DNA of 64,000 nucleotides from contig NZ_FNSK01000001.1 of NCBI RefSeq assembly GCF_900105075.1, forward strand, positions 62,001 through 126,000, in the 5' to 3' direction. The stretch comes from Rhodobacter sp. 24-YEA-8. GTDB taxonomy: Bacteria > Pseudomonadota > Alphaproteobacteria > Rhodobacterales > Rhodobacteraceae. Below, piece after piece: positions 41,114 to 49,387 of the stretch. A program made the position numbers and the translations under genes. Numbering within the stretch: the first letter of the stretch is position 1; the number at the start of each line of letters is the position of its first letter. The notes beneath the pieces were generated by a model that was given only the letters and a program-made list of their open reading frames with translations, made no database searches and was not told where the DNA came from.

Positions 41114-41833
41114 TCAGAGTGGCGCGGCGGGGCAGGTATTGTCCGAACGGTAGTCATGGACTTTCAGATCGCCCGCGATGATTGTCGCCGCTGCGGCCTG
41201 AAAAGTGCCGGGCCCGGTCTGGCCGGCGGCGGCGAAGATAACATCGGCGCCCTGAGCTTTCGGGCCCTTGACCGGGTCGTTCCAGGCATCCGGAGGATCG
41301 CCGGTCTTAGGGGAGACGATTTTGATATCCGGGTTCACCGTCTTCGCCCCTTGAGTAAAGCCATAGCCGAAGGCCCGGATCAGCGCGACATACATGCCGC
41401 CGACAAAGCCCACCGTTCCGGTTTTCGAGGCCTGCGCCGCGAGCATTCCGGTCAGATCCGAACCCGCTTCCTCGCGGAAATTGATCGGGAGCACATTCGG
41501 GTTCAGCGCCGGATCGGCGCAGCCGTCAATGGTGACGATTCTCGTATCGGGGAAATCGCGGGCGATCTGATCTGGCATGCGCGCCCCCACCTGATTGGTG
41601 CCATTCTCGGCTATGCGGCGCAGCGAGTGTTCGCGCCGGGCCTCTTCGCGCATCTCCAGGTTCTGGCAGGTGCGACCGGTTTCGGCTTTCAGGCGCCCGG
41701 CGCCATTACAGGCGTCCTCGGTGAAGCTTTTGTCGAATTTGCCGCCGAGATCGAAGATCAGCGCGTGGTCTGCCAGGGAGGTGCTGGCGGCGATTCCGGT
41801 AACAGGCGCGGTCACTGCCGTTTCATGGGGCAA
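41114..41833 (-). pseudogene. BMP-family nucleoside-binding protein pseudogene
   Basis: A 239-codon open frame carries the body of a basic-membrane-protein (PnrA/BmpA-like) substrate-binding protein: LIFDLGGKFDKSFTEDACNGA, ASKTGTVGFVGGM, IRAFGYGFTQGAKTVNPDIK and AWNDPVKGPKAQGADVIFAAAGQTG. The signal-peptide region is in another frame (a short MIPATRLAP frame upstream ends in TGA). Internal segments are deleted relative to the family, and about 80 C-terminal residues are gone. Although the frame stays open, it is unlikely to be exported or functional. Confidence 0.78.
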
Positions 41834-41980
41834 GGCGGGTTGCCGGGATCATGATTTTCTCCGGATTTTCTTTGGGCTTAAACAGCGCTTTTTGCGAAGA
41901 GCTTTCTTCGGTGCGACCGGAGCGCCGCCTGATTTTCGTCATCCCGGTACTGGGACCTGGCCCGGGCGCTTTCCCGGCCG

Positions 41981-42466
41981 TTACCTGGCCCTCGCCTGGT
42001 GGCAGGCGTCAGCCCCGCGTGCGAGAACCAGCGCATCGACGTGGTTTCCCCTGGGGCCGTGGTAATAGTTCCGGCGGCGGCCGGCCTCGTGGAAGCCGAC
42101 GCGGGTGTAAAGGGCGATGGCCGGGGCATTATCGGCTGCGACCTCGAGAAACTGGGAGCTTGCGTTGCGGGCGCCGGCCTCGGCCAGAAAACGCGCGACG
42201 AGGCATTCGCCAAGACCCTGACGGCGGTGCCGGGGATGGACGGCCAATGTCAGAAGCTCGGCCTCGCCCGCAATGGCAGAGCCAATCAGGAAGCCCGCGG
42301 GCTCCTGTTCCCGCGCTTCGGTCAGAAGGAAGACATGTGGCCGGGAGAGAAGCCCCGCGATCTCCGCCGCGCTCCAGGGGCGTGGCATGGTGAAAGAGGC
42401 GGCATGGATCCGCGCGAGGCATTCGGCCAGGGCGGCTGGCATATCCGGGGCGCCGGCCTCAGACAT
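41981..42466 (-). CDS. rimI: Ribosomal-protein-alanine N-acetyltransferase-like GNAT
   Basis: A 161-residue GNAT acetyltransferase. The acetyl-CoA-binding segment is LLTLAVHPRHRRQGLGECLVARFL (Q/R-x-x-G-x-G/A), followed by FLEVAADNAPAIALYTRVGFHEAGRRRNYY, a hallmark of RimI, which acetylates the N-terminus of ribosomal protein S18. Two ATG codons close together are possible; both lie inside the end of tsaB. The tsaB-rimI pairing is conserved in bacteria. Confidence 0.9.
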   Translation of the reverse strand: MSEAGAPDMPAALAECLARIHAASFTMPRPWSAAEIAGLLSRPHVFLLTEAREQEPAGFLIGSAIAGEAELLTLAVHPRHRRQGLGECLVARFLAEAGARNASSQFLEVAADNAPAIALYTRVGFHEAGRRRNYYHGPRGNHVDALVLARGADACHQARAR

Positions 42467-43193
42467 CCGCATCAAGGGGGGCGCGATCCGTGGTCTCCGG
42501 GCGGTCGGCATCAAGTATCACCGGCGGCGGGTCAGAGGGTGGCGCTGCATCGGGGGGGCGGACATAAAGCGGTGCCGGGCGCGCGTTCTGTGCCAGGCCA
42601 CAGGCAAATTTCCACACGGCAACCTGTGCCAGCCTGCCGGGAATATTCTCCAGCTCGCAGGTGAGGGCGCGGCCCGCGAAAGGCGCTGCGATTTCATCGG
42701 CGCGGTGGCCGGTGACCTGCATCCGCCCCGGCATCGCAAGGTCGGCGGGCGGGCAGGCGGGGTCGACCAGCCGGGGTGCGGCCTGGGCTGCGCCATAGCG
42801 GAAAGGCTGGACATAGGCCTCGCCGCGCGGGGCGGGGAGGCTCACAAGTTCGGCCGGATGCGAATGGGGATGGGCGGGGTCGCGCATCATCTCGAAACTG
42901 GTGACACCGGTCTGCGGCAGGTCAAGCCCAAGCGCCAGCCCGCGCGCGGCGGCGACCGCAATGCGTATTCCGGTGAAATTTCCCGGGCCAACCCCCACCG
43001 CCAGCGCGGCCAGATGCGCCCAGGGCAGGCCGGCCTCGGCGAGAAGCTCTTCGAGCATCGGCATCAGCCGCTCGGCCTGGCCCTTTTGCATCGGTTCAAA
43101 GCGGGTGAAGAGCCCCTGCGGTGTAACCAGAGCGGCCGCGCAATGCGCGGCCGATGTGTCGAAAGCCAACAGAGGAAAACGCGCCTCAGCCAT
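42459..43193 (-). CDS. tsaB: tRNA threonylcarbamoyladenosine biosynthesis protein TsaB
   Basis: A partner of TsaD in making the t6A37 modification of ANN-decoding tRNAs. The 244-residue ASKHA-fold protein begins LLAFDTSAAHCAAAL and contains RLMPMLEELLAEAG, VGVGPGNFTGIRIAVAAARGLALGL, and a long less-conserved C-terminal half. It overlaps rimI by 8 nt and lies 21 nt after the Nfu-type gene, so nfuA-tsaB-rimI probably form one transcript. Confidence 0.95.
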   Translation of the reverse strand: MAEARFPLLAFDTSAAHCAAALVTPQGLFTRFEPMQKGQAERLMPMLEELLAEAGLPWAHLAALAVGVGPGNFTGIRIAVAAARGLALGLDLPQTGVTSFEMMRDPAHPHSHPAELVSLPAPRGEAYVQPFRYGAAQAAPRLVDPACPPADLAMPGRMQVTGHRADEIAAPFAGRALTCELENIPGRLAQVAVWKFACGLAQNARPAPLYVRPPDAAPPSDPPPVILDADRPETTDRAPLDADV

Positions 43194-43214
43194 CTGGGAA
43201 ATGCCGGACGCGGA

Positions 43215-43778
43215 TCAGGCCGCGACCGGGCGGACCTCGGTGACTTCCGGGATGTAATGGCGCAGCAGGTTCTCGATCCCCATTTTGAGGGTGAGGGTCG
43301 AAGAGGGGCAGCCGGCGCAGGCGCCCTGCATATGCAGGTAGACCACGCCCCGGTCAAAGCCGTGGAAGGTGATGTCGCCGCCATCCTGGGCCACTGCCGG
43401 GCGCACGCGCGTGTCCAGCAATTCCTTGATCTGGCTTACGATGCCCTCATCCGCGCTGTCGAAATTGGCAGCATGGCCGTCGCCAGGACCTTCGCCGTCG
43501 ATCACGGCCTGGCCGGACTGGAAATGCTCCATGATCGCGCCAAGGATCTGCGGCTTGATATGGGGCCATTCGATCTGATCGGCCTTGGTGACGGTCACGA
43601 AATCAGACCCGAGGAATACCCCGGTCACGCCGCCCGCCGCAAAAATACGCCGCGCCAGCGGCGATTTGGCCGCCGCTTCGGCATTGGGGAAATCCGCGGT
43701 CCCAAGTTCAAGCACGGTCAGGCCGGGCAGGAATTTCAGCGTCGCCGGATTCGGAGTGGATTCGGTCTGGATGAACAT
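43215..43778 (-). CDS. Nfu-type Fe-S cluster carrier protein
   Basis: A 187-residue Fe-S scaffold/carrier. The N-terminal Nfu domain shows MFIQTESTPNPATLKFLPG and FFAAGGVTGVFLGSDFVTV-like sequence (IFAAGGVTGVFLGSDF). The C-terminal NifU-like domain carries the cluster-binding CAGCPSSTLTLKMGIENLL, with IKELLDTRVRPAVAQDGGDI before it. It is expected to deliver 4Fe-4S clusters. A small conserved-looking gene lies 145 nt upstream on the same strand. Confidence 0.93.
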   Translation of the reverse strand: MFIQTESTPNPATLKFLPGLTVLELGTADFPNAEAAAKSPLARRIFAAGGVTGVFLGSDFVTVTKADQIEWPHIKPQILGAIMEHFQSGQAVIDGEGPGDGHAANFDSADEGIVSQIKELLDTRVRPAVAQDGGDITFHGFDRGVVYLHMQGACAGCPSSTLTLKMGIENLLRHYIPEVTEVRPVAA

Positions 43779-43923
43779 GGTGCTTCTCCGACTGTATCAG
43801 CCGGATATGGGGCCGGCGGGACCACAAGTCAACTGCGCGCCCGCGTGTAAAAATCCTGCAGAGCGCGGAATGCGGCGCTGAGGGCGTGCCCGGTGCCGGA
43901 CCGCCCGCATGGCCGCGCATATT

Positions 43924-44088
43924 TCAGGCGCGGTCCGAGCCGAAATAGGCATACATCTCGTCCAGCGCATTGAGGCGCGAAAGCTGCACCGGGGCCGGTT
44001 TCTGGCTGGGCGGGGTATAATAGGTCTGGGCCGGATCCTGCGGCACGAGGACCGCTTTCAGAATATCGACGGGGCGTTGCACAGACAT
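43924..44088 (-). CDS. Small conserved-looking hypothetical protein
   Basis: A 54-residue protein starting MSVQRPVDILKAVLVPQDPA and ending LNALDEMYAYFGSDRA. The middle is Pro-rich (YYTPPSQKPAPVQLS). Codon choice is normal for the genome, and AAGG lies upstream of the ATG. It looks like the small protein often found upstream of nfuA in Rhodobacterales, but I cannot name a family. Another in-frame ATG lies three codons earlier. Confidence 0.6.
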   Translation of the reverse strand: MSVQRPVDILKAVLVPQDPAQTYYTPPSQKPAPVQLSRLNALDEMYAYFGSDRA

Positions 44089-44237
44089 GTCGTGCATCCT
44101 TTGGTAATTGTCGCCTCCCGCCGGAAATATAGGCCGATGCTGCGCTGCAGAAAACCCGCCGCTTCCGCAGGGCGGGGTTGCATCTGCGTCATGTCTTCCC
44201 CTGCGTCAGCCGCCAGATCGGTTCAGGCGGGGCCGGT

Positions 44238-44660
44238 TCAGATAAGGCCGGTCTGGCCGAGCACCACCCAGACAAGATAAAGCGCGGTCGCAATCAGCGT
44301 CGCCCCGACCGCGAGCGAGCCCAGATCCTTGGCATCGCGGGCAAATTCAGACCAGTCCGGGGACAGATGGTCGACCAGAACCTCAAGCGCGGTGTTCAGC
44401 GCCTCGACCGCGGTCAGCACCAGAAGGAAAATCGCAAAGCCGAGCAGCCTGGCGAGGTCCACCCCCCAGAGTGCGAGGCCGGCAAGCACGATCAGCCCGA
44501 TGGTCAGTTCCTGGCGAAAGGCGCTTTCGCGCAAAAGCCGGCGGAACCCGGCGGCGGAATAGGTCGCTGCCGCCAGAAGGTGCGCCACCCCCGTTTTGCG
44601 CGATGGTTTCTGGTGCGGCGGCTTTATGGCGCCGCCCTGCGGTACCTGCTGGCTGGTCAT
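44238..44660 (-). CDS. dgkA: Diacylglycerol kinase
   Basis: Small trimeric inner-membrane kinase that recycles diacylglycerol to phosphatidic acid. It has 140 residues and three hydrophobic helices. Diagnostic motifs are FRQELTIGLIVLAGL, the catalytic EALNTALEVLVDHLSPDW and RDAKDLGSLAVG. The N-terminal 25 residues are a basic cytoplasmic extension. It is divergent from mntP, with a Fur/Mur-like dyad between them. Confidence 0.94.
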   Translation of the reverse strand: MTSQQVPQGGAIKPPHQKPSRKTGVAHLLAAATYSAAGFRRLLRESAFRQELTIGLIVLAGLALWGVDLARLLGFAIFLLVLTAVEALNTALEVLVDHLSPDWSEFARDAKDLGSLAVGATLIATALYLVWVVLGQTGLI

Positions 44661-44764
44661 AGGCAGTCGCCTTTCAATGTGACTTAGAGCCCCGGGGATT
44701 TCGTCGGATGCTGGCTTTTATGACCGGGATTGTCCACCCGCCGCGACGGCTATGGTGGCCCAGA

Positions 44765-44785
44765 TGCAAATGAGTTTCATTGTAA
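44765..44785. promoter_or_regulatory. Fur/Mur-like operator dyad
   Basis: TGCAAATGA, GTT, TCATTGTAA forms a 21-bp imperfect palindrome with 7 of 9 positions matching. It resembles the TGCAAATN6ATTTGCA-type sites of alphaproteobacterial Mur/Fur. It lies 105 nt upstream of dgkA and about 250 nt upstream of mntP, just ahead of the Mn riboswitch. Confidence 0.5.
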
Positions 44786-44833
44786 CATAATGATTTTACT
44801 TTACTTTTTATCGTGACGCACCTATCTGGCCCG

Positions 44834-44947
44834 CATCGGGGAGTAGCGACTGCCAGGTGATGGCAGGGGCGTATCAACACTCTCGCCCCTGGGGATGCCC
44901 GGGCGTGGTGCGTCCGGCCCGGGTCAACCGGGTCATGCAAGACCGTG
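44834..44947 (+). promoter_or_regulatory. yybP-ykoY manganese riboswitch
   Basis: The hallmark GGGGAGTAGC near the 5' end and GCAAGACC near the 3' end of the aptamer are both present, with flanking CA-CGG and CCGTG segments able to pair as P1 and two GC-rich helices between. A hairpin CGGGC-TTCGG-GCCCG follows at 44951-44965 and could be the expression platform. The downstream gene is mntP, a canonical target. Mn(II) binding would be expected to switch the exporter on. Confidence 0.82.
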
Positions 44948-45014
44948 CTCCGGGCTTCGGGCCCGTTCACAATCCCGGCGTCACGCTGCCGGATCCAAAG
45001 GACAGGAGACCCGC

Positions 45015-45572
45015 ATGTCCCCCTTCACCATCGGCATTCTTGCCGTTTCAATGTCTGTTGATGCTTTTATCGCCTCGCTCGGGCGCGGCGCGGGGGAACA
45101 GCGGCCGGGGCTGATGCGCGCCGTGAAGACGGGTGCGATTTTCGGCGTGGTCGAGATGGTCACCCCGCTGATCGGCTGGGGGCTTGGCATGGCGGCGAGC
45201 ACCTGGGTTCAGGCAGTGGATCACTGGATCGCCTTCGCGCTTCTGGGGGCGGTGGGCGCGCATATGCTGTTCCAGGCGCTGTCGCGCGCGAGAGATGAGG
45301 CGGCGCCCGCGCCTGGGCTGCGCGCGACCGTGCTGACGGCCATCGGTACTTCGATTGACGCGATGGCCGTGGGCGTGTCGCTGGCGCTGCTGGAGGCGAA
45401 TATCTTTGTCATCGCCGCAGCCATCGGCTTCACCACGATGGTGATGAGCGCCTCGGGCGTCCTCGCCGGTCGCTGGCTCGGCCGCAGCTTTGGCCGGGTG
45501 ATGGAGACATTTGGCGGCCTTGCTCTGATCGCGATGGGCGGGCTGATCCTTTTTGAACATCTGACGGGTTGA
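45015..45572 (+). CDS. mntP: Manganese efflux pump MntP
   Basis: A 185-residue inner-membrane exporter with six helices in two repeats. The metal-path aspartates sit in helices 1 and 4: SMSVDAFIASLGRG and TAIGTSIDAMAVGVSLAL. The GxGxxG-like turn IGWGLGMAAS is also seen. An AGGAGA site lies 5 nt before the ATG. Expression is probably controlled by the upstream yybP-ykoY riboswitch and possibly by a Fur/Mur-like site. An earlier in-frame ATG lies inside the riboswitch region and is not used. Confidence 0.93.
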   Translation: MSPFTIGILAVSMSVDAFIASLGRGAGEQRPGLMRAVKTGAIFGVVEMVTPLIGWGLGMAASTWVQAVDHWIAFALLGAVGAHMLFQALSRARDEAAPAPGLRATVLTAIGTSIDAMAVGVSLALLEANIFVIAAAIGFTTMVMSASGVLAGRWLGRSFGRVMETFGGLALIAMGGLILFEHLTG

Positions 45573-45619
45573 GTGCTGCCCGCGCCGGCACCGCGATTGA
45601 ACTGATGTCTGTCAAAATG

Positions 45620-45644
45620 AAAACGGGCCCCGGGGGCCCGTTTT
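45620..45644. terminator. Terminator between mntP and the protease gene
   Basis: A perfect 11-bp stem AAAACGGGCCC / GGGCCCGTTTT with a 3-nt loop lies 48 nt after the mntP stop. A and T tracts on both sides let it act for both convergent genes. Confidence 0.88.
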
Positions 45645-45669
45645 GCGCCTGGTCGCTGAGCCTTGCGGC

Positions 45670-47562
45670 TCAGCGGTAACACCGCACCGGCACCACGGCG
45701 GCAGCAAAGGCCTCGGGCAGCTCTGCCGACAGATCGCCGCGCACGCCTTCGCCCTGCGGCCGCGAGATGCGTTCCCTGGCAAGGAAGGTCAGGAGCGGCC
45801 CGGACGGCACCGCGAAATTCATATTCTGCGGCAGGGTACCGGTTTCCTCGAGCATGGCGATGTCATCGACGCGGCTTACCACCACCCCGATCACCGCGCC
45901 CTTTTTGTTCAGAAGCGGGCCGCCGGAATTGCCGGGCTGTACCGGCGCCGAGATCATCACCCGGTTCGACGAGCCATCCGCTCCGCGCAGGGCCGAGACA
46001 TTGCCCGAGGTCACCGTCAGCCCCTGGTCGAGGCTGGTGGAATAGGGGTAGCCGAGCGTCGTGACCGTCTCGCCCAGTTTCGGAACCTCCAGCGCCGAGA
46101 GCTTCAGCCAGGCCCCGGTATCGACCGCGCCGCCCAGCACTGCCACATCCAGCGTGGTATCGGCGGCCAGCACTTCAAGCGCGGTGCCGTCGGCCATGCC
46201 GATGGCGGAACAGCCCTCGATCACATGGGCGGCGGTGACCAGCGTGGTCGGCGCGATATAGAAGCCGGTGCCCGAGCTTTTCAGCGTGCCATCGATCTTG
46301 GGGCGCGGGGTCTCGGCCACGGCTGCGACCTTTGGGCCACCGGCAGGCGTGGCGGGCTGTCCTTCGGGTGCACGGATCGGCGCCGGGCCGCCGGGTGCGG
46401 TGCCCAGTTCCGCCGGGCCGGAGGCAATGGCCGTGCCGGGATCGGGCGCATCGGGCAGAGCCGGGGCCGGGGTACCCAGCCCGCCAGGGGCTGGCCCTGC
46501 ATCGGCGGTTGCGGTTCCGGGCGCCGGGGTACCAAGGATCCCGCTGGCCGGCGCATCGCTTGCGGGCGGCAGATCTTCGACCAGATCGCCCGGAATGTCT
46601 TTCGGCGGGGTCGGGTGCGAGGCTTCGGGCGGCATCGCGGGGATTGAGTCCGGCATGGTTGGCGAGGTCACGGCAGATTTGCCCGGGCGCTCCACCTGAT
46701 CTTCAGCGCGCGGTGCGGCGGCTGCGGCTGCGGTGGGCGGCGCAGCCGCTGCGGTGCCGTTAATCACCTGGTCGATCACGCCGCCCGGGGTCCAGATCAG
46801 GGACGCCGCGCTGGCATTGCCGGTCACTGTGCTCCCGGCCAGCAGATTGACACGGAAATATCCATCTTCCGTGGTCACGAAATTCATCGTGCTCCACAGC
46901 CCGTCATGCAGGTCAGAGCGGATATAGGCGGTCATCTTATTGTCGAGATCGACCCAGCTGATCATCGTCTGGTCATTGGAGAACTGATAGGGCTTGGTGT
47001 CCGCCCGCGCCTTGCCGAGAAACCAGTCATGATCGGATTTCGCATCGGCCAGTTTACCTTCGCGGATGATCAGCGAGATGCTTTTGTCCTTTGAGAGATA
47101 TTCCATCTCTTTGGCATCTTTGACCTCTTCGATCAGCCCGAACGGGAAGAGGTAAGAGGTATTGGCGATGCGCGAATAGTTCAGCTGCCAGTCATTCCTG
47201 ACGCGTTCATCTTCCAGAAACATCACGAGATCTTTGATATCGCTGAACCGGGGCACCGTCTCGCGCCCCGCAGTGCGGGTCGCGTATTTCACAAAGGCCT
47301 CCTGGGACTGAGGGGTCCAGATCCCGTCAATCACGCCGAAGAAATCACCGGTCCAGGCCAGCGAGGCCTGGAGGGTCGCGGTGTCTTCGCGGCTCAGGGT
47401 CGCGGCATCGAAGGGCTGTTCCAGCCAGGACTGCGCGCGCGCCATCCCCGGCAGGTGAACAAACATCAGAACCGGCAGAAGGGCCGCGACCAGCAGAAAC
47501 CGGAGGGAGATCGGGGCCCGGAGGGAAATCAAGGGCAAGCGCATCGCAAAGCACTCCGGCAA
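45670..47562 (-). CDS. Trypsin-like serine protease with N-terminal PG-binding-like region
   Basis: A 630-residue exported protein. After a hydrophobic signal (LLVAALLPVLMFV), residues about 45-110 resemble a peptidoglycan-binding helical domain (TATLQASLAWTGDFFGVIDG). A central beta region follows, then an Ala/Pro/Gly-rich linker of roughly 150 residues, then a trypsin-like domain: TAAHV (His), TTLDVAVLGG (Asp) and QPGNSGGPLLN (Ser). All three catalytic residues are present. It looks like a periplasmic HtrA-type protease without a PDZ domain. ATG at codon 7 is an alternative start. Confidence 0.88.
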   Translation of the reverse strand: MPECFAMRLPLISLRAPISLRFLLVAALLPVLMFVHLPGMARAQSWLEQPFDAATLSREDTATLQASLAWTGDFFGVIDGIWTPQSQEAFVKYATRTAGRETVPRFSDIKDLVMFLEDERVRNDWQLNYSRIANTSYLFPFGLIEEVKDAKEMEYLSKDKSISLIIREGKLADAKSDHDWFLGKARADTKPYQFSNDQTMISWVDLDNKMTAYIRSDLHDGLWSTMNFVTTEDGYFRVNLLAGSTVTGNASAASLIWTPGGVIDQVINGTAAAAPPTAAAAAAPRAEDQVERPGKSAVTSPTMPDSIPAMPPEASHPTPPKDIPGDLVEDLPPASDAPASGILGTPAPGTATADAGPAPGGLGTPAPALPDAPDPGTAIASGPAELGTAPGGPAPIRAPEGQPATPAGGPKVAAVAETPRPKIDGTLKSSGTGFYIAPTTLVTAAHVIEGCSAIGMADGTALEVLAADTTLDVAVLGGAVDTGAWLKLSALEVPKLGETVTTLGYPYSTSLDQGLTVTSGNVSALRGADGSSNRVMISAPVQPGNSGGPLLNKKGAVIGVVVSRVDDIAMLEETGTLPQNMNFAVPSGPLLTFLARERISRPQGEGVRGDLSAELPEAFAAAVVPVRCYR

Positions 47563-47722
47563 CGGCTGAGGGGAGGTATTTTACGCCATGCTGCCCTGAA
47601 ACCGGCGCGAAGCAAAGGCGTTTCGGCACCTTTCGCGGTCATGATCTCCTGATGTGATCACGCAGGGAGCAGCCTTTCCGGGGGCAGTTCTGTGCCTCAG
47701 GCCTGCAGGGTGCGCGAATCGC

Positions 47723-48178
47723 TCAGGTGATTTTTTCAAGCGTTTCTTTCGACATATCGCCGGGCACGATGGTGATCGGGGTCGGCAGGCTGCCCGAATT
47801 GCGGCTCATCGCGGTGACCAGCGGGCCCGGGCCGGATTTGTCGGTTCCTGCGCCCAGCACCAGGACGCCGGTTTCCGGATCTTCGCGCATCTGGGCAAGG
47901 ATCTCGGTCACGGCATCGCCTTCGCGGATCACCAGTTCAGGGGTCACGCCCTGTTTGTCGCGCATCCATTTGGCAAAGACCTCGAAATGCGCCTCGATCC
48001 GCTCGCGCGCTTCGGCCCGCATCAGATCGGCAACGCCCATCCAATGCTGGAACTCCTCGGGCGGGATGATCGAAAGGATCGTCACACCGCCACCGGTATG
48101 GGCGGCCCGGAGCGCCGCGTATCGCATGGCATTGAGGCATTCGCGGCTGTCATCCAGCACAACCAGGAATTTCCGCAT
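47723..48178 (-). CDS. Universal stress protein (UspA family)
   Basis: A 151-residue Usp-fold protein: RKFLVVLDDSRECLNAMRYA at the N-terminus, VTILSIIPPEEF, and the C-terminal VLVLGAGTDKSG ... PITIVPG strand region. The ATP-binding G-x2-G-x9-G-S/T motif is not convincingly intact, so it may not bind ATP. The chosen ATG has AGGAGA eight bases upstream; a longer in-frame start adds 19 non-family residues. Confidence 0.87.
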   Translation of the reverse strand: MRKFLVVLDDSRECLNAMRYAALRAAHTGGGVTILSIIPPEEFQHWMGVADLMRAEARERIEAHFEVFAKWMRDKQGVTPELVIREGDAVTEILAQMREDPETGVLVLGAGTDKSGPGPLVTAMSRNSGSLPTPITIVPGDMSKETLEKIT

Positions 48179-48286
48179 CCGATATTCTCCTGCTTGGATG
48201 GAGCAATTCTGGAACGGCAGCGGGGGAAATGGCAAGCGTCTCTGTCGTGATTGTCGGGTAAAGCCGGGATAAGGCCAGAGGGCGCC

Positions 48287-48745
48287 TCAGCCCTCGCGCA
48301 TCAGGAAATGCCCGGTGCCCTGGGCAAAAAGCCGCTGGGCGTCCTCCTGCCAGGCTTCGACATGGACCGAGGCATAGCGGCGCCCTGAACGGTTGATGCG
48401 GGCGCGGGCAAAGGCATCGCGCGGCTGGCCCGGGCGCAGGTAATCCACCGTGATATCAATGGTTTTAGGCAAAGCGGGCAGGGTGTCGGCGGTAAGGGAA
48501 GCCGGCTGGATCCGGCCCTGGTGCAGCGCATTCCAGACAAGGCCGGTGATCGCGGTCACCTCAAGAAAGGCCGCCGTGACCCCGCCATGCAGCGCCGGGA
48601 TCAGCGGATTGCCGATCAGATCATCGCGGTAGGGCAGGACGGCGGTCAGTTCTGCCCCGGCAGTGTCGAAACGGATGCCAAGAAAGCCCAGATAGGGGAT
48701 CCGGGCCACGATTGTCTCAAGGAGAGGCGCATATTCACTGGTCAT
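48287..48745 (-). CDS. PaaI-family hot-dog thioesterase
   Basis: A 152-residue hot-dog thioesterase. The PaaI-type active-site region reads [21 protein letters not shown] (HGG), with [35 protein letters not shown] on the following strands. It probably cleaves an acyl- or aryl-CoA. The first of two thioesterase genes in tandem overlaps it by 4 nt (ATGA), indicating a coupled duplicated pair. Confidence 0.9.
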   Translation of the reverse strand: MTSEYAPLLETIVARIPYLGFLGIRFDTAGAELTAVLPYRDDLIGNPLIPALHGGVTAAFLEVTAITGLVWNALHQGRIQPASLTADTLPALPKTIDITVDYLRPGQPRDAFARARINRSGRRYASVHVEAWQEDAQRLFAQGTGHFLMREG

Positions 48746-49221
48746 CGCGGATCATCCGGCAGGGTGCGGGCCACGTCGTCGCCCCGTTCGAAGGTAAAGG
48801 CGCCTGTGGCCATGGCGACCGGGCGCGTGCTGTCATCATCCCAGGCGGTGACGCGCACGAAGGCGACCGAACGGGTGACATGGTGGCATTCGGCGCGGGC
48901 GCGGATCGCCTGGCCCGGTGTTGCGGGGCGCATATAGTCGATCCGCAGATCCAGCGTCGCGGTCGAGCGCGGCCCGGCCGGATGCGCCATTACCGCCGCA
49001 CCCGATGCTGTATCCATCAGCGCCGAAACCGCGCCGCCATGGATGACCCCGGTGGCCGGATCGCCGATCAGCCCTGCGTCCCAGGGCATCGAAATCACCG
49101 CTATTCCGCCGCCGATCTCTTCCATCCGGAGCCTCAGCGCCCTTGCATGAGGCAGCGCCTCGATAAATCGGCGCGCGATGGCGAGTGTGTCGGAAGCTGT
49201 GTGGGGGCCGGTCTCTTGCAT
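48742..49221 (-). CDS. PaaI-family hot-dog thioesterase
   Basis: A 159-residue paralogue of the downstream gene. Conserved blocks are [20 protein letters not shown] (HGG plus the Asp typical of PaaI), [20 protein letters not shown] and [20 protein letters not shown]. The two proteins may form hetero-oligomers or act on different CoA esters. The ATG chosen starts MQETGPHTA; another in-frame start lies four codons upstream. It is divergent from the MerR gene with 166 nt between the starts. Confidence 0.9.
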   Translation of the reverse strand: MQETGPHTASDTLAIARRFIEALPHARALRLRMEEIGGGIAVISMPWDAGLIGDPATGVIHGGAVSALMDTASGAAVMAHPAGPRSTATLDLRIDYMRPATPGQAIRARAECHHVTRSVAFVRVTAWDDDSTRPVAMATGAFTFERGDDVARTLPDDPR

Positions 49222-49387
49222 GGCTCGTATCAAACCGCTCTGGCTGGGTGTTGCAAGAGCCGGGCGGCGCGTTCAGCCCCGGGATGACGCAGCGTCAGTG
49301 ATTCTCATGGTGCCGTCGTGCCCCTGGCCGCGGAAGGCTTGCCAATTCGGCCCGGCGCACCCTACGATCTGCCGGGCGGAGGGCCTT

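Noticed and set aside
38182..41833. An insertion sequence or prophage as the cause of the decayed nucleoside operon
   Set aside because: No transposase or integrase frame, terminal inverted repeat with target duplication, or phage gene could be seen. The lesions are spread as stops, frameshifts and small deletions.
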